Part shown: in pieces, positions 22,235 through 32,380 of the stretch
Position numbering within the stretch: position 1 is the first letter of the stretch
How the letters are laid out: each line of letters opens with the position of its first letter
From: Rhynchopus euleeides
Taxonomy: Eukaryota; Euglenozoa; Diplonemea; Diplonemida; Diplonemidae
Assembly: GCA_963210315.1 (NCBI GenBank)
Contig: OY723299.1
Location: 1,550,001 to 1,614,000 of the forward strand
Direction: 5' to 3'
DNA length: 64,000 nt
Made by a program: the position numbers and the translations under genes
The notes under the pieces: model-generated
What the model saw: only the letters and a program-made list of their open reading frames with translations
What the model was told of the DNA's origin: nothing
Database searches by the model: none

Positions 22235-23089
22235 ATGGGACAGGTGCTCAGTTCCGGAAGGTCGTGCTTGCCTGTCACAGGACACACCTACAAGGGCTTG
22301 TTCCGCTACCTCTTTGTCTCCCTTGCAGACCTCATGCATTTCCGGTATGCAGACATCCCCTGGCACTTCTGGGGATGCAAGGATGAGTCAGCCCGGATTC
22401 CCTTCTTGCGTGCTCGGATCTCAGGGCATATATTTCACTGGTTGATGGAGCATGCCGAAAAGGGATCAACGCGCAATGCCTACGTACACAGTCTCCATCA
22501 TTGGTGGGCTCCAGAAGATGCAGTGCCTCTGCAGAACAACGACGAATTTGAAGAAGCAGAGAACGGACATCGCAAGAAAGATGCCGTTACAATCGCCAGC
22601 TCCGCAACTTACGAGAGAGATCTTGCGATGGCAGAAGAGAAGCGGCGCGCATCGGGCATGCCTTGGAAGGTTGCGCACCTGTCGCAGGACGGGATCCTCG
22701 GGTATAGAGAAGTCATTCTGTGTCCGTGTCTGCACACCCGACACGCTCATAGATTGGCTGTGTATGTTCTTTGCACACAGTTGACACAGCTGCAGAAGGG
22801 GTTTGTGCACTGCAACACACAGGACTTCGTTGAACCCATCAGCGCGCCCTACTTCCTGTCCCGGTTCCCCGAAGGACACCGCAAATTATCGCTCTGCTTG
22901 TGCAAAATGCCAATCCCGCTGGGGGCGACTTTCACACCATTCGTGTCATCCGAGGCGACTTTGAGCACGCTTGACCAACGCGCACAGCAGGAGGGGGATG
23001 ACAGTTCTGACGAAGAAGATGAGGCCTGCAGGATGGCTTGTCTTGCCCAAGGTGTAACACAACTACGACAGGCGATGGCCGCACTTTGA
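22235..23089 (+). pseudogene. 3' part of the interrupted transposon ORF (284 codons)
   Basis: The first ATG after the nested element is at 22235 (MGQVLSSGR), within the duplicated flank AGAATGG. The frame runs 284 codons with consistent protein-like composition: His/Trp-rich segments (YADIPWHFWGC, ISGHIFHWLMEH) and an acidic C-terminal patch (EEGDDSSDEEDEA in part). It is in frame with the 19421-19690 ORF across the insertion site, except for the TGA at 19688. I recognise no family; given its place inside the transposon it is probably element-encoded. It could still be expressed as a separate ORF. Confidence 0.5.
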
Positions 23090-23406
23090 CACCTCAAATT
23101 CTAACCGCTCACCTCCGCAGGTGCAGCCGCTACCAGGAGGATAGGTAGGTAGTCCAGAGTCCGGGGAAACTGACAGAAGCAAAACAAGCCCCTCCCCATC
23201 CCTCTTCCACCATGATTTTACCCCCCACGCCAGTAGACTGTAACTATATCATGGGAAAAATGGATGAAAATAGGTGAAAAGACTCCCGCTAGGGGGAGTC
23301 AGACTCCCCCTAGCGGGAGTATAGACTCCCGCTAGCGGGAGTCTTTGACACCCGCTCAGACTCCCGCTCCCAGACTCCCGCTAGGGCCGCTGGAGTCCAC
23401 CGTGTA

Positions 23407-24629
23407 GTTGGGGTCGGGGTCGAATGCGATACCGCTCTGAGTGTTCTGCCTCCTGTGTGCTGGTTGCATGCTGTAGGCATGCTATCATAGGTGCACCAAC
23501 CAGAGGAGCTTGAATGAACAGGGGAAGGGGGTGGGTGGGGTGGGGCGGTTCTGCTCTGCTCTTCGGGAATATCCCGGTTCTTCGCAGGGTTTCTTCGCAG
23601 ATTTTCTCATGTCTCCCCTGCGGCTCGTTTGGCGACTCGTTTTGTCGGAGATTCAAGACGTTTTTTTGTTCGGTGTTGTGATTCTTTTCACACTCAAACA
23701 ACAGAATCGCGGCAGTATTCGGTATAAGATCTTGCTAAGTCTCCTGCCCCCAAAAAAGACTATCAGGCACCGTTTGTACAACAAAAGGAACTCAAACCCA
23801 GCCAGGCCAGGCCCTTGTTATGTGCTCTGCAGCGCGCGGTGCTCCGAACCCCCAGGGTTCGTGTGAGCAGCGCAAAAGTGTCGATCAAATAATATCAAGG
23901 CAGCTGCCATCCATAAGGGTGCCCTGGATCACGCTGCCTCGATTCTCCGCAACCGTTTTGTCGTCCCTCCCGCCCAACGTGTGCAAGGCGCCTCCGAACC
24001 CCCACCCATCCACCCGCTGAGGTTGAAGCGCCCTGCCACAGAACCCCTTGTGCCTGCCCAATGGCACAACGCGGTTTATCTGCAGCGCCCTACACCCTAC
24101 CCTTCCTTGTTTGCTTTTAGACGCACCCTGAGAGGTTTCAGCCCAATTCAAACCCGGGGTGTGTATGTGGGAGCGTCGGCATGCATAGGTCAACCCTAGG
24201 CGAGGGACTGGCAGCAAAACCTGTATGTAGTTAGCAAAACATGCGAAGAATATAGTCAGTTTCATTTTTTTGGTTGTTCTTTGTGGCTCGCACACCGCCA
24301 CCAACCGAATGTCGGACATTGCATCGTGCTTCTCTCCGTCCGTTCTGTGCTCTGCTGTTGTCTCGACTCCACCGGCAGGTCGTGCATCCCTCCCACATCG
24401 ACATACCAGGCCGAGGTGTGTGTCCGAGGTGCACAGGGTGGCCTGCCGGCTATCCTATCACCCGTGCCTATCGCCACGTAGCAGGATAAGCGATCCTGAG
24501 CGCAGAATTGCAATGCAAGGAGGGGGGTGGGTGCAGTGCTGTTTTGTAAAGAGCAAAGAGCGCATCACGCCATGCTGCTCTTCAGCAGGTTTCGGCTGTC
24601 AGACAGCGGTTCCTCCCCCCCCCTAGGGC
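23407..24629. other. Spacer between transposon blocks
   Basis: Short frames only (up to 144 codons antisense), none with a recognisable domain. A 67-nt stretch of mixed composition around 23820-24000 could be exon-like but has no support. No inverted repeats seen. Confidence 0.5.
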
Positions 24630-24738
24630 GGGTCGAAAGCCTGTCCCAAAATGGGGTTTTTCGACATAGCAGCCGCGGCCCTCTATTTGACCTTCTGACC
24701 CCCCAGAACCCACCATACCCCGGTTTTTGGGCCCTAGG
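24630..24738 (+). repeat. Left arm of an interrupted palindromic element
   Basis: This segment, from GGTCGAAAGC to GGGCCCTAGG, is repeated in inverse at 27719-27836. Put together, the two arms form a palindrome whose centre is GGGCCCTAGGGCCC. The CCTAGG at the centre is present at both arm ends (24733-24738 and 27719-27724), as if later elements entered there. Confidence 0.75.
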
Positions 24739-26417
24739 CATGGTTGCATAACGGCCGTTTTAAAAAATCCCTTGTATTTTGTGGACTTGCAAAAACGGCC
24801 GCTGATTTTCAGCATTTTAAAAAACGGCCGTTTTTTTTACCTGGGAATTTTGTATGGGGCGTGGGTCAGCAGGCGAGATCCCACCACCAGGAGTGCCTCC
24901 CCACTGCAAGGGATACCCTGCAGCAAGCATTGTGAGCGCGCCTTCAAGTATGATGCGAAGAGTTCAGACTTCGTGGACCACTTTGACGGACCGCGCCATA
25001 TCAAGAAAAAGAAGAACGCAGCGTTGAAAGTGCAGAGCCAGGGAAACAGCTGGCGCTGTCGGAGTGCGATACCCTCAGTGGCAGGCTTGCAACTTCGGAT
25101 CGCCCGGGGTGCGTTGTTCACCGGATCACCGGCTGGCATGGTGCATGATGCTGTCAAGAAGTGTGTCCCGAGGAGGGGCTGAACATGGTTGCGGCCAATC
25201 TAGGCACGTGTGTCGTGGATGACCGTGCAGGCAGAGGTGGGTGTCGCTCACTGGCATCAGGGCTCTTCCGACAGAGCTTTCCCTTGATCTCGGCGACAGC
25301 ACCCCGGATGAGAAGGACACCGCCTTCGCTGATTTATTCCCGAAGGCACGGGCGATCATCCCGGGCAATATGCAGCACCAGCTGGATGGGTTCACGACCG
25401 CACTGGCGCTGAAGGATGTGCTGTGCCACATCTCTGACGCAGCTGAGAGGGAGAAGCAGGCGAGCAAGACGGCACCACCGGCCGTGCGATCTCGCTTCTC
25501 TCCGACACACACTACCTGCACCGCTTGAGTGGATCTGCACCTTGCACCACGTCCCCGGGCATTTATACAATCTTCCGGGCCCGCTGCAGGACAGCGGCCC
25601 TGCTACGTGTGCGTCGCTTCTGCGGTTGGCAGAGATGCCCACGAAACCGCTGGGCTGGAGTCCCACCTGCAGGCCGCCGTCCGCCTGACGGCACCCCTCG
25701 CATCGCTGCTCCAGAAGTACTGCGATGCGCAGCTGGGTGTGCCGACGGCGTGCCCCTGTCGACGCAGTGCACACCGACATTGTGAATGTCATCGAGAAAG
25801 TGTCTGAGGTGGGGAAGTACGACCCCCAGTGCCCCTGGCAGGGGAGCTGGCCTGGGCTGGCGACCGCATGCGCAGAAGGTGGGACGTCACGGAATCAGGG
25901 AAGTCCTTCTGGTTTGCGGTCCGCCGTTTGTGCCCGAGCGCGTACAGCCGCATGAGTCGTAGGGGTGTCAGAACTCCGGTGCCACCTCCCCTCTGTTTCG
26001 GGGAGGTCACTTGCAGGTCCTGGGTGATCTACGACTAGGCCACCACGTTCCGAGGGTGTGCTGGATTTCTGGGACAACCCGGGGGCGAACCGGGCTGCTA
26101 CACTCCTCTCTGCTCTCGGGTGTCTGCTGCTTGTCGAGCGGCAGGCAGGGCGGAAGCCATTTTTCTTTGTACAGTCGACAGAGAATCGCAGTGCCCAATG
26201 TCATGTGTAGGCAACAGGGAGTTGTCAAGTGTGTTTCCTCAGCTCGGTACGGTAAGCAGGAGGCGAATCTCCAAAGGAAAATAGGAGGGGGAAAAAAACG
26301 GCCGTTTTTTCGCCAACAAAACATGAAAACGGCCGTTTTTATATTTCGGTAGCGGGAACTGAGGTAGTGGATTCTCAGAAAATCCACTCCCTCCATGACG
26401 GCCGTTATGACACTATG
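24739..26417. mobile_element. TIR element E1 (CATRGT...CATAACGGCCGT ends) between CCTAGG copies
   Basis: Left end CATGGTTGCATAACGGCCGT at 24739; right end, read inverted, CATAGTGTCATAACGGCCGT, finishing at 26417. Both sides abut CCTAGG (24733-24738, 26418-26423). Extra AAACGGCCGTTTT palindromes lie near both ends (24752, 24795, 24824, 26297, 26329). It contains a decayed gene with a BED-like zinc finger (see the pseudogene entry), which would suit a transposase of the hAT type or a relative. Confidence 0.7.
24841..25807 (+). pseudogene. Decayed transposase-like gene with BED-like zinc finger
   Basis: Coding-like text runs through three frames. The first (24841-25182) has a C2H2 BED-type pattern, CSKHCERAFKYDAKSSD then DHFDGPRH and a KKKK stretch (about 24919-25015). 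The text continues in another frame from 25161 (CPEEGLNMVAANLG) and in a third from 25241 to 25807, which is interrupted only by a TGA at 25526. Thus at least two frameshifts and one stop. BED fingers are known from hAT-type transposases; no catalytic region is recognised here. It sits inside element E1. Confidence 0.45.
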
Positions 26418-26423
26418 CCTAGG

Positions 26424-27718
26424 AGTCCGATTTTCGGGCTCCCGAGCCCCGGAAAGTCGATTTTTGATGATGTCAAAATTTTGTTCCCTATACTGCACCT
26501 CAGGGTCACGCACGGGTTCGCCAGTCCACTATCAGCCCATGTGCAGGCCCACTTTCTCGACCTCCTCCACCCCTTCCTCCCCTGCGTCCTCAAGACCCTC
26601 CATAGGTGCCAATCCTGCATCTTTCGACCCTCTTCCCACTCCAGCGTCGCACCAAACTGTTGAATGCGGGCAGCCACCATCTCCTTCTCTGTATACACTG
26701 CCAGATCATGCAAAGATGCATACTGATGCAGAGTGGGAACCGTCATCAACTTGCACAGTGTGCGGTGCTTGGCTGCAAGGGACAGGCGGCACAACTGGCC
26801 ACTGCTCCGACACTGAGATGCTGGTCTGGCCAACGAACTCTTTGTAAGTTGAAAGGTCTCCTCTGTCGGGAGGGGGGTTTGCGAACCAACCCTCACGACT
26901 TGCTCATGGCTTGCTGAGCAGGGCGTGCAATGACTTTCTGATTATTCAGGACGTGCATTCGAAGCCCGCGCACTTCTTCTGTGAAATGGTTGTTGCGAGA
27001 GTTGCACTGTGTGATTCCTTGATCCCCTTCCTCGCCTCAGCGTACGGAGGACGCTTGCCCGAGCATATCCTTTGCAGCATCTTTAGCCAGTTCCGCGCAC
27101 TCGTCATTTACATAAGGCGCGTGCAGCATAAATACCCGGACACTGTTCTGAGACCAGGTCCCACAGGACCCTGGTCTTGAGCGCCAGAAGAGAACCTTGA
27201 TGATAAGCTCGGGCTCTGCGTTGCAGCTGGGTACTCGCTGCGCTCTTCCACCTCCCTTGACTGTCTGCATCCACAGGAGAAATGCTTCGCAGATAACGGC
27301 AGCAGTGGCAAGTGTTTAGTCGGGACAGTTTACCTGCCTTGCATTCTAAGAGAGCATTCTCATGAGGGCATCAACACTAATGCATCACTGTCGGCTATGA
27401 TGACATCCTCCCTGTTCCTGGCAGCTCCGAGTTCAATAGCAGGCCACCCAACGACTGTGTCAGATGGCAGCATTCGATGGCATCTTCTCACTGTCCGAAT
27501 CGTTGGGATACGACGTTGTTTGTGGCGCGGATGAGCGGTTGCATCAGAAAATCACAGCCGCAGGATGGTGTGCGCTCGGACGTCCCAGGATGAGAGTGTT
27601 TTACTATCTGCCCGTGGCAGGCGTCCGTGCCATGACCCGGAGGTGCAGTATAGGGAACGGAAAAATTGACATCATCAAAAATCGACTTTCCGGGGCTCGG
27701 GAGCCCGAAAATCGGACT
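26424..27718. mobile_element. TIR element E2 (AGTCCGATTTTCGGG ends) between CCTAGG copies
   Basis: Ends AGTCCGATTTTCGGGCTCCC at 26424 and its inverse at 27718, with arms matching for about 90 bp (through TTTTTGATGATGTCAA and CCCTATACTGCACCT). It is bounded by CCTAGG at 26418-26423 and 27719-27724, so E1 and E2 are adjacent and share one copy. Frames reading outward through both arms (minus strand 26896-26405, plus strand 27464-27883) encode the same peptide in the arm; neither has a recognised domain. Confidence 0.7.
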
Positions 27719-27836
27719 CCTAGGGCCCAAAAACCGGGGTATGGTGGGTTCTGGGGGGTCAGAAGGTCAAATAGAGGGCCGCGGCTGCTATGTCGAAAAA
27801 CACCATTTTGGGACAAAAAAACGGGGCTTTCGACCC
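27719..27836 (-). repeat. Right arm of the interrupted palindromic element
   Basis: Inverse copy of 24630-24738, starting with CCTAGGGCCCAAAAACC and ending GCTTTCGACC. It is followed by a C-rich tract (about 27849-27868) before the next gene. Confidence 0.75.
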
Positions 27837-28090
27837 CCCCTACTCCCCACCCCCCCCCCCCCCCCCCAAGTCTTTTTATTTGATGAAAACCAGCTTGATA
27901 AAGTTGAAGTTGCATGGAGGCTGGCTCATTGTGGCTTTCGGTGTCTCAAGGGGGGTGGGGTTGTGGTGTAGCGCAGGAGCCTTAGCCATATTTTTTCATC
28001 TCGCAATCGACACCCACCCCTCCCCCCCCGTCGCAGGAGACCGCCAATCTTATTCTTTTCGCCTCTTTCCCCAGAGCTCCCGCCGACACA

Positions 28091-28642
28091 ATGTTCGACT
28101 GCAACAAGCAGGTGGCCTTCTATGCGGCGTACCACAACGACAAGGTGAACCAGTGGATCCACATCACGTTCATCCCTGTGATCTTGTGGACCGCGCTGGT
28201 CTTCGTCAGCGAGGTGGAGGTGCCGATGCTGGGGGAGGCGCTTGGGCTGGGCTACCCCGTCCCGCTGTCGTGGGTTGCTGCTGCGGGGTACGCCACCTTC
28301 TACCTGATGCTGGACCTGATGGTGGGCGGCGTGTGGCTCCCCATCCTCGGGATGTTCGCCATCACCAGCACCGACTTTGTGAAGGAGAACGAGAACGCAT
28401 ACCCTATCGCCATCGCGGTGCACGTTGTGGCCTGGATCGCGCAGTTCATCGGACACGGTGTCTTCGAGAAGCGCGCCCCTGCCCTCATGACTTCCTTCGT
28501 CCAGTCCCTTGTCATGGCACCCTTCTTCGTCGGTATGGAGCTTGCCTTCATGGCTGGCTTCAAGCAGCAGCAGCAGGAGGACGTGAAGAAGCTGGCGATG
28601 GCGGACATCATGGCTTTCCGCAAGGCCCAGAAGCTCCAGTAA
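28091..28642 (+). CDS. Mpo1-like (DUF962 / YGL010w family) membrane protein, copy 1
   Basis: 183 residues from ATG 28091 to TAA. The N-terminus carries the family motif AAYHNDKVNQWIHITFIP with its conserved His and Asn residues, and the second half the motif WIAQFIGHGVFEKRAPAL. Three to four hydrophobic helices fit a small multi-pass membrane protein. The yeast member Mpo1 is an Fe(II) dioxygenase of the endoplasmic reticulum that shortens 2-hydroxy fatty acids in phytosphingosine breakdown; that activity is inferred here. The C-terminus is a QQQQ stretch followed by a charged tail ending AQKLQ, with no KKxx signal. A nearly identical copy lies 1.66 kb downstream in the same orientation. Confidence 0.88.
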   Translation: MFDCNKQVAFYAAYHNDKVNQWIHITFIPVILWTALVFVSEVEVPMLGEALGLGYPVPLSWVAAAGYATFYLMLDLMVGGVWLPILGMFAITSTDFVKENENAYPIAIAVHVVAWIAQFIGHGVFEKRAPALMTSFVQSLVMAPFFVGMELAFMAGFKQQQQEDVKKLAMADIMAFRKAQKLQ

Positions 28643-30302
28643 GCACCCTCTTGGGCAGTGTGCCGATGCTTTGTTGCGGATGAGTAAGCGGGGAGGGCGT
28701 TATTTTTTTGGAGGCGGGGTGTAAACGACATTTTGGTTTCACACCCATCGAGGCGAGGTCTGCATCGTCCGAGACTTTGATAACGAAAACATGTGCTGAA
28801 CCACAGGGGGGAGAGAGAGCGTTATCCCCCCTACCCCCCCCCCCCCCTTTGAGCTCTTTGCGGCGATTCGTTCCATGCAACCCTTGTTGTTTTGAAACCC
28901 CCTCCGACCCCCCCCCCCCCCCGTGCAAGCCAAGCAAACCCTTCCTTACAAAACCAGCACCGTGCCCGTCGACAGTCGAAGAACCTCAATCCTGCCCACC
29001 TGCCAGGGTGTGGCATCACACTACACGTCACTGTGCCAGGTGCCAGGCTGGGGGTCGTCATACAATTCGCATCAAGGGTCAGATGCGTTCCGCACTACCA
29101 CACTTAAGGTTGTCGGAGTGTGTTGATGCCACACGCTCTTCCAGCCACTCTCCGCAACCCCCTGCATCGTTACGGTGTGGGGAGCAGTGTGCGGAAGGGA
29201 GAAGGAGGGGTGTGCGTGTGTTTATATGGCAAATTCACATTCTGATAGTCTTTTATTATTCCAACCAGGTATGCCTGGGACTTTGGCCTTTTTGGGCCCA
29301 AAAAGGGGTCGGGATTCCACTTTTTCTCCAAATCCCCTCCCGAAGAGAAAAAAACTGCAATCCTGAATCGGGATTTGGATTCCACATTTAGCTTCATACC
29401 CGATTCCAACGAGTGTTTTTTTTTTCAGGGCGAACATGCAGCCGCATGTCAAGAGTGGCGATTGCCACCATGAACTGCTCTCGGAAGCCACACGCGTCAC
29501 TTCCACAGGGGTTGTTTCTATTTTGTGCGTGTGCGGCATCATCAGAGTTTGCTCGGTGCCACGACGCGAAGCAAAAAAAATAGCTCAACGGGTGTCGTGT
29601 GGTTTCAGTCCTGCTCAACAAAATAACGACGACCCTATCCTCCGGGTTTGGCGCACAAACAACGCTGAATCTTTTTATATGCCATCCCGGCTCCGCAACC
29701 TTTGTTATCCGTGGGTGGGTTGGTCAAAAATTCAGCATGTGTGCGGAAATATATATACGTGTGCCGCTTCCCACACCGATTTTTTTTGCCAGTCCCCCCC
29801 AATAATGATCTTCAACCCCTGCAGCAGTGTGTGGCATCGGTTTGGTCTGACACGCCATCCCCCCCTCCCCCTCCCCACCCCACAACCACACACCCCGCAC
29901 CCTCATCACTCCCTAGCTACCTCCTAACCTTGCTTGCACCCTTCGGTCCCATTTCAGAGAGGGGGGTCGATGCCTTCATATGGCACTGTGGCGGGTTCGG
30001 CCTTCACATGAGATAGACAACCGGGGAAGGGCGCGAGCTTCTTCTCGTTGTGCGCTCTGAAGGAGATTGGGTCTGTTGATCTCGTCGTCTGCCATTGTGA
30101 CAAGTGGGTTTGGCCCCTCCCGCCCCCCCTCCGCCCCGTTTTTGGCATCGTGTGAATCTTAACAAATCAGAGCCTGTGTGTGTTGGTCTTTGCAGCGGGA
30201 TCCACTTTGGCTCTGGGGGGGTCCTCCCTGAACCCGTCGTATCTCGCACCACTACACCCCTTTGTCAGGTGCACAGCCGTAATACACAACTGCGTTAGTA
30301 AA
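28643..30302. other. Spacer between the two Mpo1-like genes
   Basis: 1.66 kb with poly-C tracts (28840, 28912), a T-rich tract and no recognisable gene. By eye the two flanking genes share coding sequence but not their upstream or downstream sequence, so the duplication boundary appears close to the coding region. Confidence 0.55.
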
Positions 30303-30854
30303 ATGTTCGACTGCAACAAGCAGGTGGCCTTCTATGCGGCATACCACAACGACAAGGTGAACCAGTGGATCCACATCACGTGCATCCCGATGATCCTGTG
30401 GACCGCACTGGTCTTCACCAGCGAGGTGGAGGTGCCGATGCTGGGGGAGGCGCTTGGGCTGGGCTACCCCGTCCCGCTGTCGTGGGTTGCTGCTGCGGGG
30501 TACGCCACCTTCTACCTGATGCTGGACCTGATGGTGGGCGGCGTGTGGTTTCCGATCCTCGGTCTGTTCGCCATCACCAGCACCGACTTCGTGAAGGAGA
30601 ACGAGAACGCATACCCCATCGCCATCACGGTGCATGTGCTTGCCTGGATCGCGCAGTTCATCGGACACGGTGTCTTCGAGAAGCGCGCCCCTGCCCTTCT
30701 TGACTCCTTCGTGCAGGCCCTTGTCATGGCACCCTTCTTCGTCGGCCTGGAGCTCGCCTTCAAGGCCGGCTTCAAGCAGCAGCAGCACGAGGACGTGAAG
30801 AAGCTGGCGATGGAGGACATCATGGCTTTCCGCAAGGCCCAGAAGCTCCAGTAA
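30303..30854 (+). CDS. Mpo1-like (DUF962 / YGL010w family) membrane protein, copy 2
   Basis: 183 residues from ATG 30303; an open frame extends upstream to 30180 but the ATG matches the start of copy 1. It differs from copy 1 at about 14 of 183 positions, mostly conservative (for example Val to Leu, Met to Leu); the conserved His and Asn of AAYHNDKVNQWIHIT and the FIGHGVFEKRAP motif are intact, so both copies look functional. Less conservative changes are Phe to Cys and Val to Met in the segment after the first motif, Met to Lys in the last helix and Ala to Glu near the end. The role is inferred as for copy 1. Substitutions and separate flanks suggest a duplication that is not very recent or one homogenised by gene conversion. 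Confidence 0.88.
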   Translation: MFDCNKQVAFYAAYHNDKVNQWIHITCIPMILWTALVFTSEVEVPMLGEALGLGYPVPLSWVAAAGYATFYLMLDLMVGGVWFPILGLFAITSTDFVKENENAYPIAITVHVLAWIAQFIGHGVFEKRAPALLDSFVQALVMAPFFVGLELAFKAGFKQQQHEDVKKLAMEDIMAFRKAQKLQ

Positions 30855-31673
30855 GCACCCGTTGCTTTCCCCACCTGGGCAGAGAGGTGCCTTGTTGGTG
30901 CTTCTTCTCCCTCTCTGCCCTGTGAACACACACCCCCTCACATCTCGCCTTGCCTCCACCACCCTCTGGTCATCTGTTGAGATATGTCCTCCCCACGCTC
31001 TGTATGCACGCTCTATAGGGGCGTCGTATCGATTCGTCGCGTGGTCCAACGTCGTCGGTTCACAGAGCCGCAGAATTTTTCACGCTGGATCGGGGGGTTC
31101 CGGGGGGGGGGGGTTGGGGCTGGTGGAACCAAAGGAAACTTCCCGAACACAAGCAGCATAACGCATTCCCCCCCATTTCCCCTCTCTCTTCCTTTATTCG
31201 TTGGCTCTGCTTGCAGGCGTTTTTTCCCAATAAAGGGGGTGGGGGGGATAAATGCAGCACGCCTGCATTCAAACTTGCACTAAAAAAGCGCACTTATTTC
31301 TGCACTGCTCAGCAGGCACTGGGCGAAGATCCTCCTATCCGAGGCCTTCTATTTGCCACATTTACACGGCCGTGCCCTTTACTGCAGCAACACAATTCAA
31401 TAAAGGGCAGCAGCCCCATTGTCCCCCCTTCCCAAATCTCCACAACACAGTACCGATGATCTGCGGAAGCAGACATCGCCTTGCCGTTCGCTGCCTTCCT
31501 TTCTACTGGGAGGGGGTGGGCAGGGGGGGGAGTGTGTGGCCTTCAGGGCGTGTGCCAGAGCCGGTGACACAGGGTGTGGGAGGGGATGCCCGATATGCCC
31601 GATATGCCCGACACCACACCCCCTCCCTAAAAACGCCCCTCTTTTTTGTCATTCTCGTGCCATGTGGAAACGC
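30855..31673. other. Spacer with two AATAAA signals
   Basis: AATAAA occurs at about 31229 and 31400 and could serve as poly(A) signals, though both are far from the stop codon of copy 2. G tracts lie at 31100 and 31240. No gene seen. Confidence 0.5.
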
Positions 31674-32159
31674 CCGTGTGTGTGTCCTGTGTCCAGTAGG
31701 ATTTACCGGAATTTTAAACGGGGAGTGGATACGCGTGGCCCCGACCCCCTCCCACCAAGACCCCCCCCCCCCCCCCCATCCCGCTGCCCGCCTCTGCGTC
31801 TGGCTTTTTTGTGCCGCTTCCACCCCACACCCCCCCGTCACCCCGATGTGCACGGCACGATATGTCGGGTCGCCCGACTTGTCGAATCCGACGGGCTGCA
31901 TCCTGCTGTGGCGGCGGTGCTGCCCAACACACCCGAGGGTTGGTGCGTGGCACGCCTCCCCGCAGCCTGCTTCGGAGGGGCAGGCGCAGGATGCCTCGCA
32001 GCCCGGGACAGCACTGTGCTGGAGGGGCCAGCGCACCGCTTCGCAGAGCGGTGCCTCGTGCGCGACAGGATGAGCCGCCCCCATGCGGCCGAGCTCCTGC
32101 GCGATCCTCTTGTGTCCAACGGGGGTGTGTCGCCTGCCGGCGTCATCCTAGCAAGCTGA
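31674..32159 (+). pseudogene. Chimeric relic: copy of the AAA gene's 5' region fused to a protein-kinase tail
   Basis: 31674-32034 duplicates 34106-34621, the upstream flank and first 50 codons of the AFG2-like gene (both read VLPNTPEGWCVARLPAACF and AARDSTVLEGPA). This copy lacks about 155 bases present in the source, including the ATG at 34473 and the preceding acceptor-like CACAG. After GPA the two diverge: here the frame continues HRFAERCLVRDRMSRPHAAE LLRDPLV, the typical end of a protein kinase domain (subdomain XI, invariant Arg in MSRP), and stops at TGA 32157-32159. No kinase catalytic core is present upstream. I read it as a fusion of two gene fragments; whether it is transcribed is unknown. 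Confidence 0.6.
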
Positions 32160-32380
32160 TTGTGTTTTGAGGTGACATGTCCTCTGCCGGCAACCCAGCT
32201 CTTTTGCACGGTGCTCGGAGGGAGCGGGGGCGCTGTTGCGCATCAGCAGCAGGAAAAGGCTTCTGTCCCCACCACCCGCTTGGCGGCAAGGGTTCTCATT
32301 TCGAAAAAAATCGCCCCCCCCCCCCCCATCCTCTGCTGCCACTCACACGTTTCAGCAAAACACAACTGAGCAGCACAACA

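Larger units (their letters stand above)
18525..23404. mobile_element. DNA transposon with CACGGTG termini and TA flanks (4.9 kb, interrupted)
   Basis: The left end (18525, CACGGTGGACTCCAGCG) is the inverted copy of the right end (finishing at 23404), and both are flanked by TA (18523-18524, 23405-23406), consistent with a 2-bp target duplication. The arms match for about 150 bp and contain repeated GGGAGTC / GACTCCC units arranged as short palindromes around CTAG, ending in the shared string TTTTCACCTATTTTCA. A second left-end copy sits inside at 19305-19405. Cargo: a 126-residue basic protein, a 5' ORF with a cysteine motif, and a 284-residue 3' ORF, the last two separated by a nested element. 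No transposase family is recognised. It shares the terminus and the subterminal block CTCAACTAG...GGAGTC with the element at 61044-63501. Confidence 0.8.

Noticed and set aside
30180-30302. 41-codon N-terminal extension of Mpo1-like copy 2
   Set aside because: No ATG start, and the paralogue begins at the equivalent of 30303.
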